Positions 21,526-33,877 of a DNA stretch of 64,000 bases are shown here, piece after piece (the first letter of the stretch is position 1; the number at the start of each line of letters is the position of its first letter). The notes under the pieces were generated by a model that was not told the DNA's origin, made no database searches, and was given only the letters and a program-made list of their open reading frames with translations. Position numbers and translations under genes: made by a program. The DNA comes from Pohlia nutans (taxonomy: Eukaryota > Streptophyta > Bryopsida > Bryales > Mniaceae), in the NCBI GenBank assembly GCA_022496805.1, contig CM040086.1:6450501-6514500 (forward strand), written 5' to 3'.

Positions 21526-22545
21526 CAGTGGTGATTTTTCACAAGGTCCCTAACATGTCCAGGGACATGTTCAGAAAAAAAAAACATTTCCAGTGGACGG
21601 GTTCTAAAAAAATGAACCGGTTTTTGGACGGATTAAATTCACTTTGGACGGGTTCTAAAAAAAATAAAAAAATTTAAGTAAAATTTCCCAAAAAATAAAT
21701 GGTGCAAATATCAATTACATTATGTCATATATGACATGTGAATGTAAGCATAATGGAGTCAAACCACTAATACCTAATCAAAATACCAATCTTCAAGAGC
21801 TCGATTCACCTGCACACAATGATTCATCAACTACAATATTTAGAACCTTTGTAACACAATGTCAAAGATTATAATTGAAGGTACACTTAGAAATTGAATA
21901 ATTAATATTTTATATAAGCATGTTCAAAATTTTATTAAAAAAAAAGAACTCACCCTTCAAACAAGTGGATGAATTCTCCTATCCTTCATGTTTCTCCAAA
22001 CAAGCATCACTGCATTCCAATTGATGTTTTCAACTGGAATATTTGCACATGAAATGCGAATCAAAGCATCTAAAGTCTCCAACTTCAAGCTAGTACGTAG
22101 ATGACTTTTGATGAGGTTTTGTTTAGAAAAACCCCTCCCACATATTGCAGTGCTCACAGGAATCACCATAACTCTCCTCCACAAGTTACTCAAACCATGC
22201 CAATTGATAAACCACTCTGGAGTGGTACCTGCAAACTCCCAAGCTTCAAATAAAGACTTGTTTGGGATCATTTCCCTCATGGTTTCCACCATCTCCAAGC
22301 ACTCACCTCGACACCAATCTTGTTCTTCTTGTTCTTTCTTTTTTAATTTTTTTTTTTCTAAACATTACGGGACGGGTATTTTCAATTTGCAACCGGTTTT
22401 GGGACGGGTTGTTTTTTTTTCAACCTTTCCATGGACGGGTTGATTTTAAAATCACCGGTTTTGGGACGGGTTGCAATTTGTTTTGCCTTTCAATTCAAGG
22501 TTTTTGGACGTGGACGGGCTAGAACTTTGTGAAAAATCAGCCCTG
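21526..22545 (-). mobile_element. Defective hAT transposon with 8-bp target duplication
   Basis: Ends CAGTGGTGATTTTTCACAAG and, inverted, CAGGGCTGATTTTTCACAAA. Flanked by a perfect 8-bp duplication GTACCAGC (21518-21525 and 22546-22553). Subterminal regions carry many GGACGGGTT copies. Inside is a C-terminal transposase fragment on the minus strand. At 1020 bp it is a deletion derivative of an autonomous hAT. Confidence 0.9.
21957..22298 (-). pseudogene. hAT transposase C-terminal dimerisation fragment
   Basis: About 113 codons including VIPVSTAICGRGFSKQNLIK and TLDALIRIS, the conserved hAT C-terminal dimerisation region seen in plant TTF-finger/ZNF862-like transposases. The catalytic DDE part and the N-terminal BED finger are absent. 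The first codon is not an ATG; this is a remnant, not a working gene. Confidence 0.8.
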
Positions 22546-22553
22546 GTACCAGC

Positions 22554-23364
22554 ACTTATTACCCCTTATCCCTCATGACAAGGCTTATATTTATATGTAA
22601 TCTTAAACTTATACGGTACTCTGTCATACTGTAAGTAGGGGGCACATTTTTTGCAATGCACACTCGTAGAGTATGGGCAGGAGAGCCCTCAGAAGTAGTC
22701 GGAATTCGGAACCACCTGAGCCAAGTTGTAAAATGGAGACCTCAAACTTTGCACTTCTCCATCATTGCACACCATAAAATGTTTCTTAAATAGATGGAAA
22801 ATCAGTCACAAGTCCCCATATGTGCAATTTAGAAATTTACAAAACAATCGCAATCTCCCCATGTGGTTTGAAGAGGCACTTTATACATGGAAAATGTAGG
22901 GCGCCAAGAGCATGGCTCTGGGCCGGCTACGACATATGCTCAAAATAACTCCCTACGCAAGACTAAATAAAATAAAATATACGCAAGACTAAATAAAATA
23001 AAATAGACTTCATTGACAATTGGCCGTATAATTCTATGTCAGATCCAGAGCTCGGGAAGAACCAGTAATTAGTTACAAATGAGCCAGTTGATTTTTCAAA
23101 ATAATTGGTTGAATCTCAAGAATAGAGGCAAAAAAACCGGACTTAATGACTAAAAATTAGTTATATTTAGTATTTTAAGTAGAAATATATGGGACATATT
23201 CTTAAAAACTGTATGGTTTGGTAAAATAAAGGAGAAATTGACTGATTGGCTCAAAAAGTTTCCCAAATAGTTGAGTTGACCAAGAAAATAGAAGGGGAGT
23301 TGAAGAGGAGTTGATGAGGAGTTTCCTCTCTATAATCAAATTTTCTGACAACCATTGTTCATGA
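22554..23364. other. Intergenic, no gene seen
   Basis: A short direct repeat around 22955-23005 (ACGCAAGACTAAATAAAATA, twice) and otherwise nothing recognised. Confidence 0.5.
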
Positions 23365-23600
23365 ATAGTCCCCATGGTTGGGGCTCTTGGCTTGGGGGAG
23401 TGGATGGGAACTCTCCTGTAGCATTGGGGAGGTCACGAATTCGACGCCCTGTGGTGGCGCAAGGTCTTGCTTTAGATTGTGCTTCAACTCACCATAGACT
23501 AAGGTAGAGGGCTCTAAACCCGCCACAACTCTAAACCCGCACTCTACCAAGAACAAACATTTTGAAATTTTGGATGTACCCATGGTGAAGAGCACCACTT
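23365..23600 (+). mobile_element. Possible tRNA-derived SINE
   Basis: TGGCTTGGGGGAGTGG resembles a Pol III A box, and AATTCGACGCC about 45 bp later fits the core of a B box. The GC-richer body stands out from AT-rich flanks. No 3' tail or target duplication located. Confidence 0.35.
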
Positions 23601-24392
23601 TAGAACCGATGTCATTTCAACTTCATAAATTCATAACTAATTTTAGGAACATCCAATTTTTTTGATTCAAAGTATGTTGATCTTTGCTTGGATTTGTCTT
23701 CCAGTGAAAAATCATGCTCAGTTCTCCATGTCCTCATAAATTCACAACCCTTAAAGTTGCGGGGTTTAGAGCCTCCTACATTAGTTTTACGATCTTTTGG
23801 AAATGAAAACGAGTTAAAGGTGAGTATGAGGTGAGTTTCCACTTTGAGACACTCTTTTCGGTTAACTCTTTTCGTGACCTTTCTCATACTCGCCTCAATT
23901 ATCATGAAGCAAGAGCGTCCAGGCTGAGTTGATGATATCCTCTTTCAGTGGAGGCGGGACTTCAGTTAGCTCCTTATTACAAAGCTGTTTTTTGAAGCAA
24001 GCGGACACTTTATTCAATTTGCAATACTGGGTTTGACTACTGGGTTAAAGAGGAATGTCTGTGACTATGGAGCAAAAAATGCATGATAAAGGGCGAAGAA
24101 GGCAAAAAGGTCAGGGACAAAACTGGCTCCCATATTCACCCTAATTCCTCAAATTCGGACTTTTGCTTCCATTTCATTGACCGTAAAGTTGCTTTGGAGA
24201 CCTTCCAGTCAAAGCCAGTCAAACCAAAGTCATTACAGTGAGGGGGAATGTTCACTTGGAGTGACACGTGCTTCCAATTCAATGTTATTATGCACTGTGC
24301 TAAAAAAACACATTGGAAAATAATTCCATCTTCATGCAAATTATGTGAATGATTGGGTCACCCGCAGAAGGCTATGATGCATAAGTTAAGTT
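23601..24392. other. Intergenic with a ~100-bp dispersed segment
   Basis: The stretch near 23640-23790 (TCCTCATAAATTCACARCCC, GGTTTAGAGCCTCCTAC) recurs near 25605-25700. No gene recognised. Confidence 0.45.
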
Positions 24393-24450
24393 TTAACCCT
24401 TAAGCATCCACACTACGATTACCCGGTCAAACCTCATCAATTTCTCACAT
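24393..24450. mobile_element. Lone left end of a TTAA element
   Basis: TTAACCCTTAAGCATCC with the CC(C/T)TAA terminus of the family. No partner end was found. Confidence 0.3.
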
Positions 24451-25739
24451 TTTAAAACATATTATATTTTCTTGGTATTTTTTTCGTATTCGGTATTGTT
24501 AAACAGATTTATCCTCATCTTTTCATAATTGTTTAAATGAAAAAGAAATTATAAAGAAATTCAAAGTTTTTTCTTGTAAAAATCATGGTAATTACAAAAA
24601 GCTTAGAATAGTATGAATTTTTTAGGGGAAATGTAAATGATAGTGATGAACTACAAGTTGTAGGTGGCATGCTTCTTGAGCTTACATAAAATGAAATTTG
24701 ATAGAAAAAACATTTTCTACAGTGTATACTCAAGTGTATATTGGAATTTTAGGGTATTGAGCTTTAAAGTGCTATAAATAAGTAAACGCAATTTTAACAA
24801 TTTTGAAGAACAATAAATTGAACTAGAAAGTAAAAGGTAGCCCCTACACTTTCTTAGTTGGGACCATTTTCATTTGAAATTAGGAACTAGGTAAAAATTA
24901 GCATTTAATTGAAATGCATGAGTGTTTCAAGTGGCATAAATTTTACGCAAGGATGAATGAGTTTTGAATTCAAGAATAAATAAATCAATGAATAAGTGTT
25001 TCAAGGGGCATAAATTTAGGCAATGATACAAGTGAATTGTAAGCTTTGCACCTTTCACATAAGTGAGCAGGTTCAATTGCATATTCTAAAGTAATTGCAC
25101 CTAAATGCATTGAAATAAATATTTGATTGTGGTTCTTACCATTAAATTGTTGTGGTTTTTGTTGAGTGTTGTTAGTTATTTAAAAATAAATTAAAAATCT
25201 AGGCTCTATTAGCAAGTATTGTTTGGATATTCTTAGTGTACATTCTTAGTGTTCTTATCCTTTTGATGTCATTTCAACTTGTGGTAGTATGAAAATTTAA
25301 TGATTTATTTAGTAGTATACTTTTTATTTCAAAGAGTGTAGATAATAAATAGGTTGGATTGCACTCAATGTGAAATCGTTGAAAATCAATGCGGGCCTTC
25401 ATATTATTGCTACATGTGTAATGGAAAAAATGTCACATGTCACAACATTGGATAGGGCATCAAAATATAATAACCAAAAAAAGAGAGTCTATTTTTGGAT
25501 TAAAAATAAATAAAAACCTCTAGAATGAATTAGTCATGAATAAGACCAAAATGTATCAATACAAAAGATCAAGATTTTTTTTAATTGCACAATATTTCAT
25601 AATTAATTTTAAGAACATTCAAATTTTTTGATCAGTTCTTCCTGTGTCCTCATAAATTCACAGCCCTTAAAGTGGTGGGTTTAGAGCCTCCTACCTCACT
25701 GTACATGCTCAAGGTTAAAATGAAATTTGAAGAGATGTA
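24451..25739. other. Intergenic, very AT-rich, no gene seen
   Basis: No frame or repeat of note beyond the segment shared with 23640-23790. Confidence 0.5.
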
Positions 25740-26817
25740 AATATCAAAACTTATTTACGAGGCCGTTCAAGACAGAAGTTGGTAGTGTAGAAGGGATTGC
25801 GGTATAGTACATACGACACTCAGGTGGGTCGATATTTCTGTACAATACGCAAGGGCGGGCAGTATGGGGAATCCACATGGACATGGGAAGGAAAGTGGGG
25901 TGACAGAAAAGGAGAGTTGTCTGCAAGTTGGAAATTGCTGGGGTGCTCAGAACAGGCAGGCACATGCAACTACGAAGGTGGGTAATGAATAACCCCAATA
26001 TATAATAATGACTGCCTGGCAGGTTCCTATGATGGTAATGCCCATCTGCAGCAGAGCAACTGAAGAGAACTAACAAGAGCAGTCTAGTACTCTAGTTTTT
26101 CACAGGAAAAAAAAAGGGGAGAAAATCACACAGGCCGGTTGGGACAAGCAAGCAACGTGGGGGGCGGCTATGGTTGACTGAATCCACTGCCTGCCTTGCT
26201 CACTTGCTCTCACTCTTCCCCTTTTCCCACCTCTCCTCTCTCTTTGTGACGTTGCTCTACCCCTCATGCAACTTTGATTCAAGCCCTCGCGGTGACCAGA
26301 ATCATTCAAACCCGTTTTCCTGCGTTCTCCAGCTGCTCAATTGGACGAGGACGATCAAAAATCTAGTCTTTGGAGATTGGTAGTACTGCTCCGAGGTTTT
26401 TGATCGAGTGCCGGGGGTTTGAGTGGCTGTGATCAGGTACGCCACCAGTCTTTCCTCTTTGGAGTCGTGGTCTGTTGGGTGTTGAGCTCGGAGCGGGAGA
26501 TTCCAGTTGAATATGGTGGGCAATGGAATTAATCGATCACTTGTAGTTTGTAAGCCCCGTTGAAGAAAGCATATAATTTGGCTGCTCAGAACGCGAATCA
26601 ACGTTATTAGTTTCGGAAATCATCGATGGCCAAGTGTGTTTGTGGGGGTGTACGAAGTGTTAGTATTAATCAGTTTCGTTGAGGTTCTGGTTAGAACGCG
26701 TGACGATTGTGGAATTCGTGTGTTTGCAATTGACGTTGCTTTAGTTTTGGTAGTGAACCGTGTTGGGGGTCTTGTAGGGTTTGTAGCGGAGGATTTTTTT
26801 GTTGCAATCGTTGTTCT
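25740..26817 (+). promoter_or_regulatory. Upstream region and leader of the WRKY gene
   Basis: Contains TATATAAT (~25997), a W-box TTGACT (26174-26179) and a long CT-rich tract (26205-26260), common in plant leaders. Two short upstream frames begin with ATG near 26513 and 26624. The W-box would allow auto- or cross-regulation by WRKY factors, a known habit of the family. The transcription start was not determined. Confidence 0.4.
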
Positions 26818-29757
26818 ATGACCACTACTCCGAGTTCGAGTAAGGCGCCGGACAGTCCCATGAGCATAGCGTCCAGTTTCCTCAACGACCAGGTGAATGA
26901 GTCGGAGCATGAATTGAAGTCGTTCTCGCACCTGCTCGCAGGCGCCATGTCGCCCCCGGCGCCCACGCCCGCTGCCGAGACGAAGCCCAGCAACTCAGGC
27001 TCGGAGCAGTCGAAGCCCGCGGACAGCGGCAGCACGGTCACGACTCAGGGCAACAATTCGCCCGCGCGCAGCTTCGCGGAGCGCTTGGCAGCGCGCGGCG
27101 CGGCCGCCAACAAAAACAACAACAGCGAAGCCAGCGAGCAGCAACCCGCCCGCCCGGCTCCGCCCACCAGCAATGGCAGCAGCCATCGCTACAACAACCT
27201 CCCGCCCCCGTCCAGCCTGCCCAACCCGCGTGGCGCCCGCGGTGGCGGATACTTGACCATCCCCGCGGGCCTCAGCCCCACCACTCTCTTCGACGCTTCT
27301 CCTGTCATGCTCAGCAATTCCCAGGTACCCCCTTTAACCCCTCGACGTCCACTGTGTATTTTCTGTAGCGTAGGAAAATTGGACCCCCTGCTGGAAAGCA
27401 TCTGTTTCTGTGAAGATGACTTCAGTTTGACACGATCGACACTATTGATGAACATTGTAGTACAGAACTTGAGAGAGCCTTTAAATGCTTTGTATTGCAA
27501 TCAGAATACCGAGGTAAAATGAGAAAACAATGCAAGTTCAGTGTCCATTGTGTATTTTCTGTAGTGTAGGAAAATTAGTCCCCTGTTGCAATTCATCTGT
27601 TTCTGTGAAAATGACTTCAGTTTGACACTATCGATCTTGTAGTATAGAACAAGAGCTTCGAAACGATGTATTGCGATCAGAAAACCGAGGTAAAATGAGA
27701 AAATGCCACCGTTGCAAAGTTCAGTGATGCAGATGGTCATATTGGACGTTTTAGACGCTTGGGGGTTAATCTTGTCCCGTGCTACACTCAGTGATAGACA
27801 CGTCATTTTAGAGGAGGTGGTTTCGAATTCAGTGGCAAATTCGTGGGGTTAGCGATGGCTGACATTGTTAGGTCATGTGTTGATGGATGCAGTCTGAGCC
27901 ATCGCCGACAACGGGCTCGTTTTCGCTCTCGTCGTACTACAATGGAATGCGCGGTGGCTCGAAGGACAATGGTGCGGATCAGGGGTTCATGTTCAAGCCG
28001 TTAGGAGTGAAGACGGCCTCACACAACCGGCTGTCACCTCTGGCGAGCTTGCAACACTACAGTGGGATGTCGCAGCAGCAAGCGCAGGCAATAGCACACA
28101 TGAGCCAGCAGCAGCAGCAAGGGAACCAGACTCGAGCTCCAGCGGAAACCGAAACATCCCAAGACTCGGATCAACAAGAGCAAGCGCCAGCAGCAGCAGC
28201 AGCAGCGGCGCCGCCTGTGGCCGTGCCAACATTCATGGACCGGCCATCGGAGGACGGCTACAACTGGCGCAAATACGGGCAGAAGCAAGTGAAAGGCAGC
28301 GAGTACCCGCGGAGCTACTACAAGTGCACGCAGACGAATTGCCCCATGAAGAAGAAGGTGGAGCGGTCGCACGACGGACAGGTGACGGAGATTGTGTACA
28401 AGGGCGATCACAACCACCCCAAGCCGCAGCCCACGCGGCGCATGGCCTTGAGCGGCGCGCATCTCCTGAACAATCACACCACCAGCAGCCTCGCCCGTGA
28501 CAACGCGGACAGCAACGACAGCAGGCTGGACCATGCATCGTGGACAGGGTTCCAGACGGGGGCTGCGGGGCAAGCAGGACACGCCGGCCCGTCGGACGCG
28601 TCGGGGAGTGACGACGAGGACAGGAGCAAACTCTCGAACGAGGATGGCGACGACGACGAGCACGACTCCAAACGAAGGAAGAGGAGCCACGAAAGCTCCA
28701 AGGACGTAGCCGCCACCGCGCCCCGGACCATTCGCGAGCCGCGCGTCGTGGTGCAGACCACCAGCGACGTTGACATCCTCGATGATGGCTACCGGTGGCG
28801 CAAGTATGGCCAGAAGGTGGTCAAAGGCAACCCACATCCCAGGTACCCATCCTGATTTTCCACAACTGGTTTTTTCCACCTCCAAGAAATACATTTCATG
28901 TGATACCGGTTTTTCTATATTACCACTTCCCACATTACAGAAAGTCTCAAGTACTGAGTTCCATATTGAACTTGTGAGTCCAATATTAGCTCAATATTGA
29001 CACAAAGGTAGTATTGAAACGAGAGAATCTGTAGTTTCGATATTGCCACGCACTAGTTCATTGAATGATGTGGGTATCATTTTGAGGTTCACTATGGAAT
29101 TTATATTCATTGTGGACTTTCCTGATGCGTTTTTGAAGTGTCTAAATGCTTTTTGCCTTGTTCATTTAGGCTTGACATTTGAGGTGTAAAATCACAGAGT
29201 CAGTGTGACAGAGTTTTCTTCTGACAAGAGCTTGGTTGTGTGAAATGGACAGGAGCTACTACAAGTGCACGAACGTGGGCTGCCAAGTGCGGAAACACGT
29301 GGAGCGAGCGTCCACGGACATCAAGGCCGTGATCACCACCTACGAGGGCAAGCACAACCACGACGTGCCCGCGGCTCGCAACAGTGGCCACGACATGGCC
29401 GCGCCCCCCGCAAACCCACCGCCGTCGCCAGCCACGTCGCTGCAAGACCAAGGGCTGCGCTTTGGCCGCGCGTATGGCCCGGCCATGGGACTCCGAGACC
29501 GGGCCGGCCTGGCCATGCGCAAAGACGACGATGTTTACATCCCGGCGCCCATCGCCATGAGCTTGAGCAGCAGGGAAAACGGCGACCACCGACACGCTCT
29601 GGACGGGTACCGGTCGCAGCAGCAGCAGCAGATGATGTCCAGGCCCAAGCAAGAGCAGGGCGGCGACTCCACCAGCGCTCGCCCTCCTCCCCATCTCAAC
29701 CCCAACTCATCTTTGTATCAACAAAACTTGGCCCATGTGGGCATGGGTAGACGTTGA
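26818..29757 (+). CDS. Group I WRKY transcription factor (two WRKY domains)
   Basis: Three exons: 26818-27324, 27893-28842, 29253-29757; total 653 codons, all junctions GT-AG. Nuclear DNA-binding factor expected to bind W-boxes (TTGACC/T). The N-terminus is Ser/Pro-rich; SPVMLSNSQ joins across intron 1 to [10 protein letters not shown], the SP-cluster found in WRKY33-type proteins and a known MAP-kinase target. Domain 1: WRKYGQK 294-300, zinc ligands C314, C319, H342, H344 (CX4CX22HXH). Domain 2: WRKYGQK 471-477, C491, C496, H520, H522 (CX4CX23HXH). Intron 2 splits the Arg codon before SYYKC, the position typical of group I C-terminal domains. Both fingers are intact. Intron 1 holds a tandem duplication. 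A GTAGGC donor-like site follows the stop, so a 3' UTR intron is possible. Confidence 0.95.
27347..27700 (+). repeat. Tandem duplication inside WRKY intron 1
   Basis: Two copies, starting about 27347 and 27543 (period ~196), share TGTATTTTCTGTAG, GATGACTTCAGTTTGACAC-like and CCGAGGTAAAATGAGAAAA blocks. Each ends in GAG|GTAAAA, a donor-like site. If intron 1 is retained, the reading frame stays open to 27522. Confidence 0.8.
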
Positions 29758-29971
29758 TGGCGACCATCTCACAGGTAGGCACACCCCAAATCAATCAATC
29801 AATCGCCACTTTTCCTGTCAATTGATGTTTTTGTTCCAAGAATTCCAACGCTTTCCAAAGAATTCCAACGAATGCCTTATTTGGATATCATATGCACAAG
29901 TTACAAAGGATCAAAGGTTTATTGGTACATGTTCTAAATTCATTTCTTCTTCTTCAATATTGATACATATT
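29758..29971. other. Downstream of WRKY; 120-bp segment repeated nearby
   Basis: 29824-29950 resembles 30479-30595 (GATGTTTTTGTT, ATTCCAACG, GGATAYCATATGC blocks). Probably 3' UTR plus repeat. Confidence 0.4.
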
Positions 29972-30305
29972 AGGGGTTGTCACACATCCTCTGAGGATGA
30001 AATTTCTTTGAAGAATGAGAGAAAAGAGGAACCAATAGGACACATTCTCCATGAAGAAAGTGTGACGCCCCTTTTGTGGTATGTGGAGAATGAGAATGAA
30101 AAATAGAGGTTGGTAGTTGGTCACACATCCTCCAAGCATAGGCCATTCTCCATTATTCATTCTTCATGCCCGTTCTTCACCCATGGAGGAGAAGAATGAA
30201 ATTTCCCAATCTTCAGAGAATGGGCCCTCCGCCATTCAAGGAGAGTATGCCACGGCCCCATTCTTTGAAGATTGAGAATGGGGTGGAGGATGTGTGACAA
30301 CCCCT
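29972..30305. mobile_element. MITE with AGGGGTTGTCACACATCC termini, 334 bp
   Basis: AGGGGTTGTCACACATCCTC at the left and its inverted copy GAGGATGTGTGACAACCCCT at the right. Flanks share ATT (29969-29971, 30306-30308), or TA if the edge is one base further in. No coding content. Lies about 215 bp downstream of the WRKY stop. Confidence 0.75.
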
Positions 30306-30308
30306 ATT

Positions 30309-31551
30309 GATTAAGGAGATGGTCAAATTATTTTATTGGCAAGCAAAAGATTGAGGTTTTGAATGCACTAAACAATGCGTCATTTGGATATATCGTATCA
30401 AAGTGTCAGTTTTTTCGGAAAATGATCTAAAATTGTTTCTTCTACACATTGATTGAAGGGGCGGTCAAAGATTTTCATTGATGTTTTTGTTAGACTCAGG
30501 ATTCCAACGCACCAAAAATATGCATTCCTTGGATACCATATGCCAGGGTCAAAGTTTGATGTTCTAAAATTCTCTTCTTTCCTACAACAGGTACATGGAT
30601 TGATGATGTAAACCACCTGAACATGGCGATTTTGGGTGTCCCTACCTTACAACCAACATGCACACAACATGTCTCTCTCTTTCTCTCTTGCTGTGAGCAC
30701 ACGGGGCATACGCCATAGCCGGTTTTGATCCAGAGCTTCCTGTGATTTACTTTGTACAGTGGAAGGTTTAGGTGGACACAGCGTCACCTTGAGAAAAAAG
30801 TATATTAATTTTTGATTAGGGTAGGGACGTCCCTTGTGGGATGTGAGTGAGTACACAGACTTTTGGATTAATTGTAGACTGACCTCATACACAGACAGAC
30901 ACAGACACAGACAGACAGACTGACAGACAGACGACTTGTATGATAGCTGGTGATGGCTAATTTGTATCGGTTGTCAAGAGGTGGGAGTTTTCAGTTTGCT
31001 CCCTCTTGATGATTTTTTCATTTTACAGAGATGATTACAGACACACAACAGTGGTTTGGATTCAAAGTGGCTAGTTTTGTTATACATCGGAATGTGAGTA
31101 GTCCCGGCCCTTTTGATGAGACGGTACTTGTAACTGATTGTATTTATGTAATGATTTTATATTGTCAGTTTGATTGATTGACTTCCCTTTTGTCAACCGA
31201 TTTCAGTTGGTTGGTTGGTTGAGGTGAGTGAGTGGCTTTGTTGAATTTGTGAGGAGGTCATTTCATGAGGCAGTCAGGGTTGAGTTAGTTCTGATATGAA
31301 GGAAGCTGATGGCTTGTGTACGAATTGAATGGTGAGGTATTGATGGAAGTTACGCTGCAAAAAGTGAGTGGTATGCAGAAGGCCCTTGCAAAGTGTGTGT
31401 TCTTGCATGCAGAAAGGCCCTTCAGATATTTGACTGGCAAAAGCGCACAGGCTACTGTTGCTTTTGTTCATTGACGAACTTTGGACGTTGAAGCTTCATT
31501 TATGTAAAAGGCATTGCATCAGGTAGAATGTCCTGAAACGGATCAGATAAC
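30309..31551. other. Intergenic, no gene seen; ACAG microsatellite
   Basis: A CAGA-type microsatellite lies at 30888-30930. No gene recognised. Confidence 0.5.
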
Positions 31552-32417
31552 TTAACCCCTAACTAACTGCCCAACCGTCCATTTTTTGGACGATGTACGA
31601 TTTCATTCACGTTTTTCATCCGTCATGCATTTTTTTTGCAAGGAACTAAAATATTGCAAAATTCTATGGCAAAATAGGTTCATGCATGTGTGATCTGATT
31701 AGAAAAGGGGATGATTTGTGAAGCTTTTATGCCTCACTTCATGCCCCGTCTCTAAATCCCCCGGTGGTTTTGAATGTAGGCACTATTCATCCACTCCTTT
31801 TTTCTGAAATTTTCATTTTGGGCACCTTCAATGTTTTTTTTTGGAAATTTTATTACGGTAGTAATATGTGACCGTAGGCCTCTATTTATCCTAGGGGGAC
31901 CTATTTGGGAATAAAAAAACCATTGGAGGAAGGGGTTGCTTTTTTAGGTGGGACCTCAACCGGACAAAAATAGCCGGGGCACTTGTGTCCCCATTCATTC
32001 AAGACCACCGGGGGTTCTAGAAAAATCCCACTTCATGTTGTAATTTTTTTGATGATTTTAGTTTAAATGTGCTCTTGAAAAAATAAACTCATTAAATTTA
32101 GCAACCAAAAAATCTCCAAAAATCACTACACTTGGAGTATTACAGTTAAACCCATCACAAAAAATTTCATTCACAGTTTGTGAATATCTTATTTGTAATT
32201 GAATTTCAAAATAGTTTTGAATTTCTAAGTTTCAAATTTTATAAAAAAATATTAGTGATTGTAATTATAGATCTAACCGTATGGATAGAATTTAAAATTC
32301 ATAATGTACAACTTTCATTCATACACCAAGTTCAAAATATCCCTCCTAGTTGCATCTTTTAATGCTTTTATGCAAAACTGTCAAATTTAGAGAGGGGTGA
32401 AGACGTTAAGGGGTTAA
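31552..32417. mobile_element. TTAA-flanked MITE, type 1, with nested insertion
   Basis: Left end TTAACCCCTAACTAACTGCC, right end GACGTTAAGGGGTTAA. Without the insertion at 31744-32028 the length is 572 bp and it aligns inverted with 18078-18674 and 51026-51610. A small hairpin CGTCC-ATTTTTT-GGACG lies just inside the left end. Confidence 0.8.
31744..32028. mobile_element. Nested MITE with 9-bp target duplication (MULE-like)
   Basis: 285 bp inserted in the TTAA element and flanked by CACTTCATG on both sides (31735-31743, 32029-32037). The uninterrupted relatives show the empty site. Subterminal inverted repeats CCCCCGGTGGTTTTGAATG (31758) and CATTCAAGACCACCGGGGG (31996) differ at one base. 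A 9-bp duplication suggests Mutator-type transposition. Confidence 0.8.
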
Positions 32418-32964
32418 TCTTTAATATGACAGAGGAGGTAAGGGGCAAACCTAAACAAGTTATAAAATATTACTTCTGCAACTTTGATGAAATTTGGTCC
32501 AAAAGAGAAAATGAGAAACATGTTGTTTAGTAATAATTCATATAGTCAAACTTTCAAATTTTGTTTTAGATACTCATTTAATGAATTTAGAAGCATTTTT
32601 CATTTAATATTCATCAAAATTACAATTTTTTTTTAGAATTTGAAATTTGATATGATTGGTTAAAACTAGACATTCTATTTTAGAATTCCAAAAATCAAAA
32701 TTTTCAAAGAAGAGAACATCATTAGTTTCTTGAAAATAGTAAATTTAATAACACCACAACAATATTGAGGTCATCGTCTTTGAAAAATTCTCCTCAATGG
32801 AGTTTAACTTAGGTTGACATGATTCAAATTGGGTTGGAAAGTAGACTTGATTTTCTATTTGAAAATATTTTTTATTTTTTATAAAAATATATCTTTTCAT
32901 CTTAGGCAACCTTTAAAAAATGAAGTGCAACTATAGAATGATTGTTCGGTCACTTAGGGGTTAA
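32414..32964. mobile_element. TTAA-flanked MITE, type 3, abutting the previous one
   Basis: Right end CACTTAGGGGTTAA. The left end TTAATCTTTAATATGAC uses the same TTAA that closes the preceding element. Inverted relative of 59452-60001. Confidence 0.6.
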
Positions 32965-33422
32965 GCTTTCTAGCCTACGTGCGGAAGGGGAAAAGGTGAG
33001 TGTATTTTTCCTTAATAAAAAATTAGAAATCATGAAGAAATCAAGAATTTCCCATAATTTTATTTTAAAGAAAGGAATTTTTTTTACAAATATTCAAAGC
33101 AAAAACTTAGTCATCGCCCAAAATTTATAAATAAACCACAGTTGTGAACATATAATTCCATAAAGGAGTCCAAATTCTACAAATTTGATTGGTTGACACA
33201 CAAATGGCCATATTTGTAATATTGAGACTTTTTGTAGTCTCATTTTTATCCTTTTACTAGTATTTTTTTATAAATAGGTAACAACACCAACTTTTAGAAT
33301 TTCATTATAGAATCACTATTTGAGCTTTATTATTTTTGGTTTCAATTAATATTTTTAAATGATTTTTTTAATAACTAGCATTTTGTCTCAAAATCTGCAA
33401 AAAGTCTCAGTATAACGAATAA
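32965..33422. other. Intergenic, no gene seen
   Basis: AT-rich; nothing recognised. Confidence 0.5.
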
Positions 33423-33877
33423 GGTAGTGCACCCTATTTGTGACATCTATTAAGGCACCCATTTTGGCCACTTTTTTGCCCTTGCATGGACACTACTCTT
33501 TGATGTCAAAAATTGGGTGGCCCTGTGGCTATTTTGGGCTAAAACCTTTCCTTGTTGCCAAATGTAAATGACAGTACTTAAACACAAGTGAACAAAGTAT
33601 GTGTCCATTTTGGATCAAAGACATGGCTGTTTAAATTAAGATTTGCGTCAATTATAAATGACAACAATGAGCATTATGAGTTGCCTTTTTATTCAATATG
33701 GAGATCCTTAGTAGAACTTTTGAATTATTTGACATCACCTTCAAAAAACTACATATGATGTCTGAAAAATATGATCACACTTAGAATAAGTGTGTTGTAA
33801 TTTCTCACATTCAACATTTTTTAAAACATTCTTTACATTTTCAACTCAAATTGTGCCACAAACAGGGTGCACTACAT
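33423..33877. mobile_element. MITE with GTAGTGCACCC termini, copy 2
   Basis: GGTAGTGCACCCTATTTGTG at the left and CACAAACAGGGTGCACTAC at the right, flanked by TAA-type sequence. Related to 12644-13117. Confidence 0.6.

Noticed and set aside
26100..26931. Frames on both strands upstream of WRKY (e.g. 26620-26931 minus)
   Set aside because: No family resemblance, overlap the leader and first exon, and are low-complexity.
27325..27522. WRKY first exon extending to 27522
   Set aside because: This reads through a good donor (CAG|GTACCC) and breaks the conserved [12 protein letters not shown] junction; better explained as intron retention.
28034..28933. 299-codon minus-strand frame opposite WRKY exon 2
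   Set aside because: Mirror of a GC-rich exon with intact WRKY domains on the plus strand.
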